A stretch of 64,000 nucleotides of DNA from an uncultured Verrucomicrobiota bacterium (GCA_903898675.1 CAIUGM010000036.1:62001-126000), one strand, 5' to 3'. Numbered from the stretch's first letter, positions 19,594-29,361 are shown. Notes: generated from the letters alone by a model not told the origin. Numbers and translations: made by a program.

Positions 19594-21591
19594 ATGATTC
19601 GCGCCTTTCAGTGGGATCTGGCCCGGCAGGTCGAGCGCCTGGATTTTCTCAAGAAACTCCTCCCGCGTTACGCCCGGTGGGGCTACCAGGAACTCTACCT
19701 GCATCTCGAGGATGCCGTGCACTACCCCAGCCTGCCCGGGATCGGCCGCGATGACGCCTACAGCTACGAGGAGCTGGGCGAACTGGTCCTGGCCGCGGCC
19801 CAAAACGGCATCCGGGTCGTGCCGATCGTCAATCTCCTCGGTCACACGCAATACCTGATCAAGCATCCGGACTGGCGGGACCTGAACGAGCTGCGGGACG
19901 AGGAGGGCCGCGCCCGGGAACGCGGCCAGGTTTGCCCGTTGCATCCGCGCCTGGGGGAAGTGGCGGAAAAATTGCTGCGCGACATGGCCCCCTTTTGCAC
20001 CGCGGGGAAAGTGCACGTCGGCCTGGACGAATCCTTCCATCTCGGCCAATGCCCCCGCTGTCGCGAGGAAGTGGCCCGGATCGGACTGGCCGGTCATTTC
20101 GCCGGTCATGCCAGCCGCCTCTCGGCCCTTTGTGGCCGGGTCAATCTCCAGCTGGGGCTTTGGGCGGACATGCTGTATTTCATTCCCGAGGCCATCCCGC
20201 TCCTGCCGCGGGGCATCACGGCCTACGACTGGTATTACTACCCGTTCGCGGAAAAGCCCCGGGTGGAGTTCTTCAACTTCGCCGAACGGGATCTCCAGCC
20301 GGCGCTGAAGAAACAAGGGATCGCCTACTACGGCTGTCCGATGAACGGGGCGTTCCGCTACGAGCCGCTGCCCGTGTTTGGCGACCGTCTCGCGAACATC
20401 CGGTCGTGGTGGCGGCGCTGCGCCGCGGTTAACGCCGAGGGATTTCTGGTGACCTCATGGGAAGCGAACCGCCTCGCGCTTGAAACCACGACCATCGTTG
20501 ACGCCGCCGCCGCCGGTTTCTGGCTCGCACCCGGGCCCGACGATGCGACCACCCTGCTCGCGCAGGGCTTGAAACGTTTTTACGGATCCCAGATCCCGCG
20601 CTCTCTGGCCCGCGGGTTGCTCGCGGCCGATGAGCATGCCTTTGCCGGCTACGCCCGCTGGGAGATCAACGATCGCTGGGACACTTTTGCCGGCAACGAA
20701 AGCCTCAAGCCGTACGAAGCCGACGAACGGTTCTTCGCCCGGCTTCTGCTCCCGCCGCCGGCCTGGCCCAAGGCCCTGGCCGCCAGCCTCAACTTTCGTC
20801 TCTACCTGGCCCGCCGGGATGTCTTCGTCCGCGAGACGGCGCGCGCAGTCTTCAGGCTCCGGCGGCTGTATGCCGCCGGAAAACCAGCCGAACTTTTCAA
20901 GCTGCTCGCCCAACTGGACGCGCAGCGCACCCGCTTCGCCCACTCCATGCGTTCCGGCCGGCAAGCCGCGCAAGGCATGTGGCGCCGGACCAGAGACTCC
21001 CGCGGGGCCAACCCAAACCGCCTGATGCTGGAAGGCGACGCGACGCGCCTGGCCGGATGGCGGCAATGGCTCAAGCGGGTGCGCAAGGATCCCGTGCTGA
21101 TCTGGCAGGCGTCACCCTTCTGCGGCGCCTGGCAGTTGCAGTTCATGGTGCATAATTTCGCCCCGGCGGTCCAGCGGGTGGCGGTCGAACAGCAACAGAC
21201 CGACGGCACCTGGCGCGAACTGGCCGGCCGGTACACGATCGAGTTTCGCGCGAAGGCCGCGCGCAGCAGTACCAAGATCAAGCGCGAGTTCACGGTGCCC
21301 TTGACGCCGGCCTCCGGTAGCGCCCGCCTGCCCGATCCGTCACCGGTGTTTGCGGCCCTGCGCCTTGCCTTGCGGGGCGTCGGCCAGGTGGCCATCAGCC
21401 AGGTGGCCCTGACCAATGGCGCCGAGGTCAGCCTGCTTCAGCGCCCCCGCCAGAGAAAGATCCTGGGCACCCCGGCGCCCCGGCGGGGATTGCCCAGGCC
21501 GGATTCCGCTGGCGCACCCATGCTGCTGAAAAATCCCAAGCTCCTTCCTGCGGTTAAAAGCATCGACAGCCGCGGCGGCCCGGACGCATAA
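19594..21591 (+). CDS. GH20-like beta-N-acetylhexosaminidase family protein, cytoplasmic
   Basis: A 665-aa protein 24 bp after tal. The first 350 residues read as a (beta/alpha)8 barrel of glycoside hydrolase family 20 type: WGYQELYLHLEDAV, NGIRVVPIVNLLGHTQYL, and the putative catalytic Asp-Glu pair in HVGLDESFHLG (GH20 usually has HxGGDE). ITAYDWYYYPF continues the barrel. The C-terminal half is a helical and then beta-rich region I do not recognise. There is no signal peptide, so it would act on imported or intracellular amino-sugar conjugates. Because the motif is variant and no substrate is known, hexosaminidase activity is inferred only. Confidence 0.7.
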   Translation: MIRAFQWDLARQVERLDFLKKLLPRYARWGYQELYLHLEDAVHYPSLPGIGRDDAYSYEELGELVLAAAQNGIRVVPIVNLLGHTQYLIKHPDWRDLNELRDEEGRARERGQVCPLHPRLGEVAEKLLRDMAPFCTAGKVHVGLDESFHLGQCPRCREEVARIGLAGHFAGHASRLSALCGRVNLQLGLWADMLYFIPEAIPLLPRGITAYDWYYYPFAEKPRVEFFNFAERDLQPALKKQGIAYYGCPMNGAFRYEPLPVFGDRLANIRSWWRRCAAVNAEGFLVTSWEANRLALETTTIVDAAAAGFWLAPGPDDATTLLAQGLKRFYGSQIPRSLARGLLAADEHAFAGYARWEINDRWDTFAGNESLKPYEADERFFARLLLPPPAWPKALAASLNFRLYLARRDVFVRETARAVFRLRRLYAAGKPAELFKLLAQLDAQRTRFAHSMRSGRQAAQGMWRRTRDSRGANPNRLMLEGDATRLAGWRQWLKRVRKDPVLIWQASPFCGAWQLQFMVHNFAPAVQRVAVEQQQTDGTWRELAGRYTIEFRAKAARSSTKIKREFTVPLTPASGSARLPDPSPVFAALRLALRGVGQVAISQVALTNGAEVSLLQRPRQRKILGTPAPRRGLPRPDSAGAPMLLKNPKLLPAVKSIDSRGGPDA

Positions 21592-21608
21592 ATAGCGGCG
21601 AAATATTT

Positions 21609-22199
21609 ATGGAAACGTACAAATTTCGTCGGCCGCGGATTCAACGATCGGGAGCCGGCCGGAAAGCGCTTTGGATCCTGGCTCTGGGACTGGGCTGCAC
21701 CGCCCTCGTCCAAGCCGATGACTCCCTGAAGAATATCTTCAGCCCCGAGGAATATCAGGCCGCGGGATTGGAAAAGCTCAGCCCGGAAGAACAAGCCGTG
21801 CTGCTCCGCGCCCTGCATCAGCGTGGGCTGGGTGCTCCGGGCAGCGCGCACAAGATCACCGCCGTCAAAGCCGAAACCCCGCCCCCGGAGAAAAAGGGAA
21901 TCTGGGCGCGCGTCATGGATTTCGGGGCTGAGCAACTTCCGTTGAAGAGCGAAAAAGATCCCGGCGAGGTAACCGAAGTGGATGCCCAGATGACCGAGCC
22001 CTTCGACGGCTTGACGGGCAAGACGCTGTTCCGCCTGGACAATGGCCAGGTCTGGCAACAGCGGGCCGGCGAGGAATATTTCCTGGGCAAGGCGATTCCC
22101 AACCCCAAGGTCGTGATCATGCGAACCCGTCTCGGCTACCGCATCAAGATCCCCGAAGTCGGCGCAGGCTTCGATGTCGCGGTGAAGCGCATCAAGTAA
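21609..22199 (+). CDS. Exported protein of unknown function
   Basis: A 196-aa protein 17 bp after the GH20-like gene. It has a basic N-terminus and a hydrophobic segment (LWILALGLGCTALVQA), consistent with a signal peptide ending at VQA. The middle holds LEKLSPEEQAVLLRALHQRG, a short helical element, then a Pro/Lys linker. The C-terminal 80 residues (GLTGKTLFRLDNGQVWQQRAG, VVIMRTRLGYRIKIP) look like a compact beta-domain similar in style to SH3-like or OB-like periplasmic folds. I do not recognise a named family. Confidence 0.7.
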   Translation: METYKFRRPRIQRSGAGRKALWILALGLGCTALVQADDSLKNIFSPEEYQAAGLEKLSPEEQAVLLRALHQRGLGAPGSAHKITAVKAETPPPEKKGIWARVMDFGAEQLPLKSEKDPGEVTEVDAQMTEPFDGLTGKTLFRLDNGQVWQQRAGEEYFLGKAIPNPKVVIMRTRLGYRIKIPEVGAGFDVAVKRIK

Positions 22200-22288
22200 A
22201 GTCCGGACGCGCTTGGATTACCCGCGACTGATCCGGCGCCGCTCGTGAGTGGCTCGGCCCCCCAAGGCTTAAGCCATTCCGCGCAGCC

Positions 22289-22319
22289 AAAAAAAGGCGC
22301 CCCCTTGCGGGAGCGCCTT
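22289..22319 (-). terminator. Intrinsic terminator of TonB receptor 2
   Basis: Inverted repeat aaggcgc...gcgcctt with additional inner CCC/GGG pairing lies 26 bp past the receptor stop. On the minus strand it runs into a string of seven T residues. Confidence 0.85.
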
Positions 22320-22344
22320 GGTAAGTCAGGAGATCAGGCTCGGC

Positions 22345-25300
22345 TTAGAACTTCTTGCTGAGCGAGACGTAGATGTAGCGACCGACTGAGTCGTACAGGA
22401 AGCTCGGATAGCCCGTGGAGTTGTTACCCGAACCGTAGGCGACCGGCGGCGCCTTGTTGAAGGCGTTCTGCACCCCGAGCGTCAGCTTGGTGTCGCGCAG
22501 GTAGGAACCGAGCTCGCCGTGGATCGTGTAGATGAACTGGGCATCCCAGGTGACCGTCGAGGCGACCTTGAAGAGGTCACCATTCAGATCGTAGTCTTGG
22601 AAGCCATCGGTGAAGATGGCCGAGACACTGGCACCGAAGCTCTTGTAAGCCCAGTCCACCGTGCCACGACCCTTCCAGCGGAGGTAGCCGTCCTCGGCGT
22701 TGCCACCGGAGGCGTCCTGATTGACGAATTCAAACAGGGGCGTGCCCGGGAGGGAGGCCGACTTGAAGGACTGCAGGTAGCTGGCCGCGACCGCGTAGTT
22801 GAAGCGACCGAAGCTGTCCGTCTTCTGCAGGTAGGAGGTCGAGATATCGACACCCTTCGCGATCGTCTTACCCGCATTCAAGTAGGGCGAGATGATCTGC
22901 TCAACGTTGCCGCCGGCATCGAAGAGGATTTGCTCACCCGTGGCCAAGCCACCCGGCTTCGCAACGCCCTGGGCGTCGTGGCCGAAGTAGCGATCAAGGG
23001 TGTTCTGGAGGTCAACGGAGACCGTGCCGTCACGCTCCACCTTCCACCAGTCGACCGCGATCGTGAAGCCTTCCAAGTGGAAGATCTTCGGGGTCCAGAC
23101 GACACCGAAGGTCATCGAGTTTGTGGACTCCGACTTCAGGAGCCGGTTGCCCTTCACGATCGTGGGGGTCTCCTGCAGCGTCGCACCCGTGCGCGGGTCC
23201 GTCACGCCAAGGAGGCTGGCGATGTTGCCGCCGTAGAGCTGATAGAGCGACGGCTGGCGGATGCCCTTGCCGTAAGAACCACGCACCACAAGGGTGTCGT
23301 CGAACGGCTTCCAGAGGATGCCGAATTTCGGCACCACATGGGTCTCGCTGTTGGTGAGGAAGTCCTCGTAGCGGGCCGCGGCATTGAAGCTCAGGTCATG
23401 CACACCGACGACGTTCATCTTGGTGCTGACAAGCGGCACCTGGACTTCGGCGTAAACGGCGCCGACCTTGCGGCGGGCGGTGGTGGTGGCGGCAGCCGAG
23501 CTGCCGATCGTGTCACCCAGCTGGTTGAGCGAGTCGGGCGACTGCGTAAGCTGCTCATCGCGGTAATCAACACCGGCGGCGAAGCCCGCGTCACCGGCCG
23601 GAACCGTGAAGAGCGTCGGATTACTGATACCGAAGTAGAGATTGCCGAGGGATGAAACATCGAAGTCCTTCACCCGTGAGGTTGCATAAGCAACCACGGC
23701 CTGGTTGGACGCGATCGGGTTGCCATAGTAGCCGAACGGATTGTAGGCCGTGGTCGTGCCGATGTAGCTGGCGCTCGTCGGATTGAAGATCGGGTCGGCC
23801 GAGTTCAGCACCTTGTTGAAGCGCGAGGTCGAGACCAGGGTGTCATCCGTGTGGAGGGCCACCTGGCTGTAGCGGAAGCCCATGTCGGCGCTCCAGTTCT
23901 CGAGGAAGTTATCGGCGCGGATACCGGTCGTCACCATGAAGGCGTCGTTGGTGTCGCGGAAGATACGGTCACCGAAGTCAGCCAGACGGAAGCGCGTGCC
24001 GTCCGTGATGTCCTGATTGAACGGATTATTTGAGTTGTAGGCACCGTTGGGAGCCGCGCGCTGCACATTGCCATTGGCATCCACCGTCGTGCCGACGCTG
24101 GCAGACCAACCGGCGGGCAACGGCGTACCAGCAGCGACCTGCTGAACGGCCGTACCCCTGACGATCGAGAGGATCGGGTTCGCCGTACGGGCGGGAATGA
24201 TCAATGACGTCTGGCCGGGGGTGATGAAGCTGCCGGTGGCGGAAGGCGCCAGGCGGTTCTCCGTGTAGTTCCGCTGGAACGAACCATCATAGTAGAACTT
24301 GATGTTGTCCGTGCCGAAGATCTTGCGGTCACCATTGATGATCATGCCATAGCGGAGCGACTCCGGATACGAGCTCGACCACTGGTTGTAGTTGGTCACA
24401 GAGCTACGACCGTTGCTATAGATGTACTGGTTCGCCGGGGTCGTACCGTTGTTGGTGCTGCCCGTCACACGATTGCCGTTCGGGTCGGTGTGGTTGCCGC
24501 CAGCCGCGCTCGGGAAGGCACCGGGGGTACCGAAGAACACAAGCTTGGTGGCGCCCACGCCGGCGGGACGCGTGCCAGGCGCGAGGCCCAGGGCATCATC
24601 AACGGCGAGGAGCCCGATCTGTGCGTTGATCGGGGAGGAGTTCGAGCTCAGGAACGGAGGAACCGCCGAGTAGCTGCGGTCGCGGTTGGCGATGCCACCG
24701 CGGCTGTAGAAGTTGAACCCGACGAGGATGCTGCCCTTGTCGTTCGCCACGCCCGTCGTGATGCTGCCGGTGAAGCCGGAAGAGTCCTTCTGGGTCGTAT
24801 TGCCGTAGTTCAGGTTGACCTCGGTCCCCTCGTAATTCTTGCGGAGGATGATGTTGATGACACCGGCGACGGCGTCAGCACCGTAGACGGCGGAGGCGCC
24901 GTCCTTCAGGACTTCGATGCGCTCCACGGCCTGCAGCGGGATCGTGTTCAGGTCGACGAAGGCGGTCGTGCCGCCCGAGCCCTGCGGATAAGTTGCCACG
25001 CGGTGGCCGTTGATCAGCACCAGGGTCGCTTCCGGCCCGAGGCCGTGCAGCGAGGTCGAGGAGGCCGACGGCGTGAAGCCCGTCGCGTTGTTCGACAGCG
25101 GCACCGAGCCACCGTTCGACACCGTGATCTTCTGCAGCAGGTCGGCCGCCGTCTGGTAGCCGGTCTGGTCGATCGCCTTGCGATCGAGGATCACGACCGG
25201 GAAGGTACCGGCCTCAACGGCCGTCTCGGTCGTCGGGATGTTGGATCCGGTGACCACAAACTTGTCCAGTTTCACGGACTGGTCGGTGGTGGAGGCATCT

Positions 25301-25401
25301 GCTGCCTGAGCAAAAGCGGCCTGGGCCGCGAACATCGAAAGCCCTGCGCCAATAATCAGCGCCAAAGGCTTCCGTAGGTTTCTTACGGAGCTATTGTTCA
25401 T
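22345..25401 (-). CDS. TonB-dependent outer-membrane receptor 2
   Basis: A 1018-aa receptor closely related to the one at 1160-4129. The signal peptide ends at AAFAQA, followed by VKLDKFVVTGSNIPT. The plug carries TSLHGLGPEATLVLING and IEVLKDGASAVYGADAVAGVIN; the barrel ends VSLSKKF with the C-terminal Phe. Compared with receptor 1 the order of loops is the same and many barrel blocks match (PFGYYGNPIASN versus FGYAPDNPIASN). The start ATG is preceded by a CA-rich leader (CCAACACAACACACC) and a short hairpin, and no Shine-Dalgarno. It is divergent from fumarylacetoacetase. The ligand is unknown. Confidence 0.94.
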   Translation of the reverse strand: MNNSSVRNLRKPLALIIGAGLSMFAAQAAFAQAADASTTDQSVKLDKFVVTGSNIPTTETAVEAGTFPVVILDRKAIDQTGYQTAADLLQKITVSNGGSVPLSNNATGFTPSASSTSLHGLGPEATLVLINGHRVATYPQGSGGTTAFVDLNTIPLQAVERIEVLKDGASAVYGADAVAGVINIILRKNYEGTEVNLNYGNTTQKDSSGFTGSITTGVANDKGSILVGFNFYSRGGIANRDRSYSAVPPFLSSNSSPINAQIGLLAVDDALGLAPGTRPAGVGATKLVFFGTPGAFPSAAGGNHTDPNGNRVTGSTNNGTTPANQYIYSNGRSSVTNYNQWSSSYPESLRYGMIINGDRKIFGTDNIKFYYDGSFQRNYTENRLAPSATGSFITPGQTSLIIPARTANPILSIVRGTAVQQVAAGTPLPAGWSASVGTTVDANGNVQRAAPNGAYNSNNPFNQDITDGTRFRLADFGDRIFRDTNDAFMVTTGIRADNFLENWSADMGFRYSQVALHTDDTLVSTSRFNKVLNSADPIFNPTSASYIGTTTAYNPFGYYGNPIASNQAVVAYATSRVKDFDVSSLGNLYFGISNPTLFTVPAGDAGFAAGVDYRDEQLTQSPDSLNQLGDTIGSSAAATTTARRKVGAVYAEVQVPLVSTKMNVVGVHDLSFNAAARYEDFLTNSETHVVPKFGILWKPFDDTLVVRGSYGKGIRQPSLYQLYGGNIASLLGVTDPRTGATLQETPTIVKGNRLLKSESTNSMTFGVVWTPKIFHLEGFTIAVDWWKVERDGTVSVDLQNTLDRYFGHDAQGVAKPGGLATGEQILFDAGGNVEQIISPYLNAGKTIAKGVDISTSYLQKTDSFGRFNYAVAASYLQSFKSASLPGTPLFEFVNQDASGGNAEDGYLRWKGRGTVDWAYKSFGASVSAIFTDGFQDYDLNGDLFKVASTVTWDAQFIYTIHGELGSYLRDTKLTLGVQNAFNKAPPVAYGSGNNSTGYPSFLYDSVGRYIYVSLSKKF

Positions 25402-25734
25402 AGTTCTGGTGTGTTGTGTTGGTAGGAAACTACCCGTAACCGGCTAATTTCTTGCGGCGAATGGAGCATTTTCAACGCCGAGATTCAATAAATATTTGCG
25501 CAACAATTTTACATCCATTGGCATGATATATCGTAAGTCGATGGAGTGTAATATTATATGAGCTTTGTCCTGTAATGTCCCTGTAAAATAGCCCATTTGG
25601 GCTAAGCCGTAACCCGCCGAACGAGCCTCAAAATCACCCGCAATTTGCGTTCTCAAATTGATGAACTGGGCTAAACGTAAATGCAGGCGGTGCTGCTCTA
25701 CCGCCTCATAACAGCGAGGGATATGACACTTTAT
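25402..25734. promoter_or_regulatory. AT-rich divergent intergenic region between TonB receptor 2 and fahA
   Basis: This 333-bp gap is far more AT-rich than its flanks, with stretches such as TATTTGCGCAACAATTTTACA and ATATTATATGAG. It must hold the two divergent promoters, but I cannot assign -35/-10 boxes with confidence. It contains a hairpin GGTAG-GAAA-CTACC (25421-25434) next to the receptor leader and an inverted repeat AGCCCA-TT-TGGGCT near 25591. A minus-strand ORF (25444-25755) crosses it but looks fortuitous. Confidence 0.6.
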
Positions 25735-27048
25735 ATGACACTTAACCGAACCCATGACCCTGCCAAATGCAGTTGGGTTGAGTCAGCCAACGGGACGGCA
25801 AGTGACTTTCCCCTGCAAAACCTGCCCTATGGGATTTTTAGCACCCGCCAAAATTCTGCCCCTCGGGTTGGGGTCGCCATCGGTGATCAAATCCTTGATC
25901 TGGCCGCCATAGCGGCGACTGACCTGCTGCCGATCTCGACAAGATCCACCCTGCTGCAGCCAAACCTCAATGGCCTGATGGCAAATGGCCCTGCAGCATT
26001 AAGTGAACTACGCGGACGGTTGAGCGACCTGCTGGGAGCCGACTCCTGCCCAGCCTTGGTTCGAGCCCGACTGCAGCCCTGCCTGATGCCGATGGCTGAA
26101 GCCACGATGCTGCTTCCTGCCAATATCCGCGGATACACCGACTTCTATGCGTCGATCAGCCACGCCAAGAACGTCGGTTCAATGTTCCGCCCCGACCAAC
26201 CACTGCTGCCGAACTATGAGTGGGTACCGGTCGGTTACCATGGCCGCAGCTCGTCAATTCAAGCCAACGGCAGCCCGATCCGACGACCCAAGGGCCAGTG
26301 CAAACCTCTGGGCGCCACGGCACCCGAGTTCGGTCCGTCCCGGGAACTCGACTATGAACTCGAGCTTGGAGCCTTCGTTAGCCTCGGTAACGCCCTCGGC
26401 GAGCCCATCCCCCTGGCCCAGGCGTCCGATCATCTTTTCGGCGTGATCCTGCTGAACGACTGGTCGGCCCGCGATATCCAGCAGTGGGAGTATCAGCCAC
26501 TGGGACCGTTTCTCGCCAAAAACTTTGCCACCACGATTTCGCCATGGGTCGTTACCATGGAAGCACTGGCGCCGTTCCGGGGACCAGCGTTAGCCCGCCC
26601 TCCGGGCGCGCCCGCGCCCCTGCCCTACCTTGCCGATCCAAGTGACCAGGCAAGCGGAGGCCTGGATATCACGGTGGAAGCATGGCTTCAGACCGGAAAA
26701 ATGCGCGAACGCGGGCAACTGCCCTGTCCCCTCTCCTCCGGCAGCTTCCAGACGATGTATTGGACACTGGCCCAATTGCTGACCCACCACGCCAGCAACG
26801 GCTGCAATCTGCAACCGGGCGACCTGCTGGGCAGCGGCACCATCTCGGGAGAAACGAAGGCTTCGCGCGGCTGCCTGCTGGAACTCACTTCGCGCGGCAC
26901 CGCTCCGCTCATCCTGCCCGACGGCGAACAGCGCAGGTTCCTGGAGGACGGCGATGAGGTCATCCTCCGCGGTTATTGTGAGCGCCCTGGTGCCCGGCGG
27001 ATTGGCCTGGGGGAATGTCGCGGACTCGTGATTCCGGCCCGGCCTTGA
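25735..27048 (+). CDS. fahA: Fumarylacetoacetase
   Basis: Splits fumarylacetoacetate to fumarate and acetoacetate, the last step of tyrosine/homogentisate breakdown. The protein has the full family layout: the N-terminal beta domain (SWVESANGTASDFPLQNLPYG) and the metal-binding catalytic domain with FYASISHAKNVGSMFRP, VPVGYHGRSSSI, LDYELELGAFV, LNDWSARDIQQWEYQPLGPF and GDLLGSGTISG. At 437 aa from the ATG at 25735 it matches the usual length; an ATG at 25723, closer behind GAGGG, is an alternative start. No other homogentisate-pathway gene is nearby, so it is an isolated catabolic gene divergent from TonB receptor 2. Confidence 0.95.
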   Translation: MTLNRTHDPAKCSWVESANGTASDFPLQNLPYGIFSTRQNSAPRVGVAIGDQILDLAAIAATDLLPISTRSTLLQPNLNGLMANGPAALSELRGRLSDLLGADSCPALVRARLQPCLMPMAEATMLLPANIRGYTDFYASISHAKNVGSMFRPDQPLLPNYEWVPVGYHGRSSSIQANGSPIRRPKGQCKPLGATAPEFGPSRELDYELELGAFVSLGNALGEPIPLAQASDHLFGVILLNDWSARDIQQWEYQPLGPFLAKNFATTISPWVVTMEALAPFRGPALARPPGAPAPLPYLADPSDQASGGLDITVEAWLQTGKMRERGQLPCPLSSGSFQTMYWTLAQLLTHHASNGCNLQPGDLLGSGTISGETKASRGCLLELTSRGTAPLILPDGEQRRFLEDGDEVILRGYCERPGARRIGLGECRGLVIPARP

Positions 27049-27146
27049 TTCCGGACGGCTCAGCCCGCGGAGTGGGTACTTGATCGCTGGAGTCTCGCCT
27101 TGGAATGAATTCACCTCCAAATTCCGCCTACCCTCCTCTGACCCTT

Positions 27147-27626
27147 ATGCTCAATCGCATCACGACCACCCTTGCCCTCTGCCTCGCCTTGGCCGCTTCC
27201 GTGCACGCGGCCCCCGATCGGGAAAAGCTGAAAGGCGAGGTCGCCGCCATGGAGGATGCCTTTTGCTCCATGGCGAAGGAGAAAGGCCTGCTCGCCGCAT
27301 TTTCCCATTTTGCCGCGCCTGACGTCGCGTTCATCGACACCGATCCCCGCAAATACCGCGGGGCCGAGGCGGTGCTCAAGCGCATCGGTCCCGACACCCC
27401 GGGCGTGTCACTCACCTGGTCCGCCCTCTTCACCGACGTGTCTGACGACGGCACGCTGGGCTACAACTACGGCCGCTACGAATTCCGCGGTCCCGGCCCG
27501 GACGGCAAGGAGCACGTCGGCTCCGGATTCTTCCTGACCATCTGGAAACGCCAACCCGACGGCTCCTGGAAGTATGTCATGGATACGGGCGCTCCGGACC
27601 GGCCGCCGGCCAAGCCCGCCAACTGA
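27147..27626 (+). CDS. Exported SnoaL/DUF4440-like (NTF2 fold) protein
   Basis: A 159-aa protein with signal peptide (TTLALCLALAASVHAAP) from the ATG at 27147. The mature part has the NTF2-like pattern of the DUF4440/SnoaL families: an N-terminal helix (REKLKGEVAAMEDAFCSMAKEKG), then FAAPDVAFIDTDPRKYRGAEAVLKRIG and beta-strands ending FFLTIWKRQPDGSWKYVMDTG. These periplasmic versions have no established activity. The gene is convergent with purK, with 15 bp between stops. Confidence 0.8.
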   Translation: MLNRITTTLALCLALAASVHAAPDREKLKGEVAAMEDAFCSMAKEKGLLAAFSHFAAPDVAFIDTDPRKYRGAEAVLKRIGPDTPGVSLTWSALFTDVSDDGTLGYNYGRYEFRGPGPDGKEHVGSGFFLTIWKRQPDGSWKYVMDTGAPDRPPAKPAN

Positions 27627-27641
27627 ACTCGCCGGCCGGGA

Positions 27642-28781
27642 TCAGAGCCTCGCCTTGATTTTCTGCGCGAAGCCGAGCGCCATGTCGGCATCGCGGGCTG
27701 TGACCGTGAAGTGCCCCATCTTGCGGCCCGGCCTCGGTTCCGACTTGCCGTAAAGATGCAACCGCACGGCGGGCTCCGCCAGCAACCCATCCCACCTGGG
27801 CTCGCCGCTGGCCCACGCGTCCCCGAGGAGGTTGACCATCACCACCGGCGAAAGCAGCCGCGGATCGCCGAGGGGCAGTCCGCAGATGGCCCGCACCTGC
27901 TGCTCAAACTGCGAGGTCGCGCACGCATCGATGGTGTAGTGCCCGCTGTTGTGCGTCCGCGGGGCGAGTTCATTGACCAGCACCGCGCCTTCGCGGGTCA
28001 CGAACATCTCGACCCCCATCACGCCGACGAGGCCGATCTTCTCGGCGATAAGCCGCGCCATTTTCTCCGCAGCCGTCGCGGTTTCGGGCGCCACGCGCGC
28101 CGGCGCGATCGAAAAATCCAGGATGTGGTTGGTGTGGATGTTCTCCACGAGCGGGAAAACCCGGATGGCCGCCTTCGCCGAACGCGCCATCACCACGGAG
28201 ACCTCGCAGGCAAAATCGATCCATTGTTCGATCACGCACGCCTGGCCGGCAAAGGCCTTTTGCGCGACCGCGATATCCACCTCCTCGCGCACCTTGACCT
28301 GTCCCTTTCCGTCGTAGCCGAAATCCGCGGTTTTCACCACGCAGGGCAGGCCGACTTCGCGGATCCCGGCGGCCACGTCGCCCCCGGCCGCCACCTCGGC
28401 AAAACGGGCGTGCGGAAATCCATTTTGCTTCAGCCAGTTTTTTTCCCGCGAGCGGTTCTGACAGGTCTCGAGCACCTGCCAGGACGGGTGCAGCTGGGTC
28501 AGGCCCTCGATCGCGCGCAGCGGGGCGGCCGGCACGTTTTCAAATTCATACGTCACCACGTCGCACCCGCGGGCAAAGGCGCTCAGCGCCACCAGATCCT
28601 CGTAGGCCGCGTTGACCTCCAGGTGCGCCACGGCGCCCGCCGGGGAGTTGGCCTGCGGTTCAAAGATATGTACGCGGTACCCGAGTCGGGTCGCCGCCTG
28701 CGCCAGCATACGGCCGAGCTGGCCGCCGCCGAGAACGCCGATGGTTCCGCCCGGCAGGACTGTCTTGGCCGGCACGCTCAC
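27642..28781 (-). CDS. purK: N5-carboxyaminoimidazole ribonucleotide synthase
   Basis: ATP-grasp enzyme of purine synthesis that carboxylates AIR to N5-CAIR. The chosen GTG start at 28781 overlaps the purE stop by 4 bp (GTGA) and gives 379 aa; the longer track start lies inside purE. The sequence begins [27 protein letters not shown] and has GYRVHIFEP, the ATP-grasp blocks [16 protein letters not shown] and [28 protein letters not shown], typical of PurK. It works directly with PurE. Confidence 0.95.
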   Translation of the reverse strand: MSVPAKTVLPGGTIGVLGGGQLGRMLAQAATRLGYRVHIFEPQANSPAGAVAHLEVNAAYEDLVALSAFARGCDVVTYEFENVPAAPLRAIEGLTQLHPSWQVLETCQNRSREKNWLKQNGFPHARFAEVAAGGDVAAGIREVGLPCVVKTADFGYDGKGQVKVREEVDIAVAQKAFAGQACVIEQWIDFACEVSVVMARSAKAAIRVFPLVENIHTNHILDFSIAPARVAPETATAAEKMARLIAEKIGLVGVMGVEMFVTREGAVLVNELAPRTHNSGHYTIDACATSQFEQQVRAICGLPLGDPRLLSPVVMVNLLGDAWASGEPRWDGLLAEPAVRLHLYGKSEPRPGRKMGHFTVTARDADMALGFAQKIKARL

Positions 28782-29266
28782 GGCAGCTTGGCTTTCAACA
28801 CCTTCGCCGTCTGCGCCACCCGGAATTTCTTCCAAGCCTGGCGTGTTTTCCCGTCACCCTGCGCCAGCAGCGAGGCGGCAAAGAGCGCGGCGTTGATCGC
28901 CCCGGGTTTGCCGATCGCGAACGTCGCCACCGGCACACCGCCCGGCATCTGCGCGATGGAGAGAAGCGAATCAAGCCCGTGCAGTGCCTTGGACTCCACC
29001 GGCACGCCGAGCACCGGCAGCATGGTGAGCGAGGCGACCATGCCCGGGAGATGCGCGGCCCCACCCGCCCCGGCAATGACCAGCCGGAGCCCGCGGCGTT
29101 CGGCCGATTCCGCGTAGCTGACCATGAGCTTCGGGGTGCGGTGCGCACTGATGACGCGTTTTTCGAAGGGCACCTTGAGGGCGGTGAGCGTCGCGGCCGT
29201 GTGCTGCATCGTCTCCCAGTCAGAGGAGCTGCCCATGATGATCCCGACGAGTGGTGAAGAAGCCAT
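28778..29266 (-). CDS. purE: N5-carboxyaminoimidazole ribonucleotide mutase
   Basis: Class-I PurE converting N5-CAIR to CAIR. From the ATG at 29266 it has 162 aa, a normal length, and starts [20 protein letters not shown]. The conserved [18 protein letters not shown] holds the catalytic histidine. [14 protein letters not shown] and [30 protein letters not shown] follow. The track's 53 extra residues are upstream, in the repeat-bearing leader. It is translationally coupled to purK. Confidence 0.96.
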   Translation of the reverse strand: MASSPLVGIIMGSSSDWETMQHTAATLTALKVPFEKRVISAHRTPKLMVSYAESAERRGLRLVIAGAGGAAHLPGMVASLTMLPVLGVPVESKALHGLDSLLSIAQMPGGVPVATFAIGKPGAINAALFAASLLAQGDGKTRQAWKKFRVAQTAKVLKAKLP

Positions 29267-29310
29267 AAGCGGTAAGCTTAAGGCTGTAAGGTTAAGGCGC
29301 GGTGTCCAGC
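29267..29310. repeat. Degenerate AAGCGGTAAGCTTAAGGCTGTAAGG repeats upstream of purE
   Basis: The leader of purE contains short, imperfect repeats of the word TAAGG/TAAGC in both orientations (cataagcggtaagcttaaggctgtaaggttaagg). It resembles in style the repeat fields upstream of argD and after the ACT-domain gene. Confidence 0.5.
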
Positions 29311-29317
29311 AAACGAA

Positions 29318-29342
29318 AAGGCCGGGCCTGTTGCCCGGCCTT
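29318..29342 (-). terminator. Intrinsic terminator of the sigma/RDD operon
   Basis: Perfect 10-bp stem (aaggccgggc / gcccggcctt) with loop ctgtt lies 19 bp past the RDD-protein stop. On the minus strand it is followed by TTTTCGTTT. Confidence 0.85.
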
Positions 29343-29361
29343 CGCTTACCGCTGGAAGCTT

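Noticed and set aside
25444-25755. 103-aa minus-strand ORF between TonB receptor 2 and fahA
   Set aside because: It covers the divergent promoter zone and the fahA start, has no recognisable domain, and its composition follows the AT-rich DNA.
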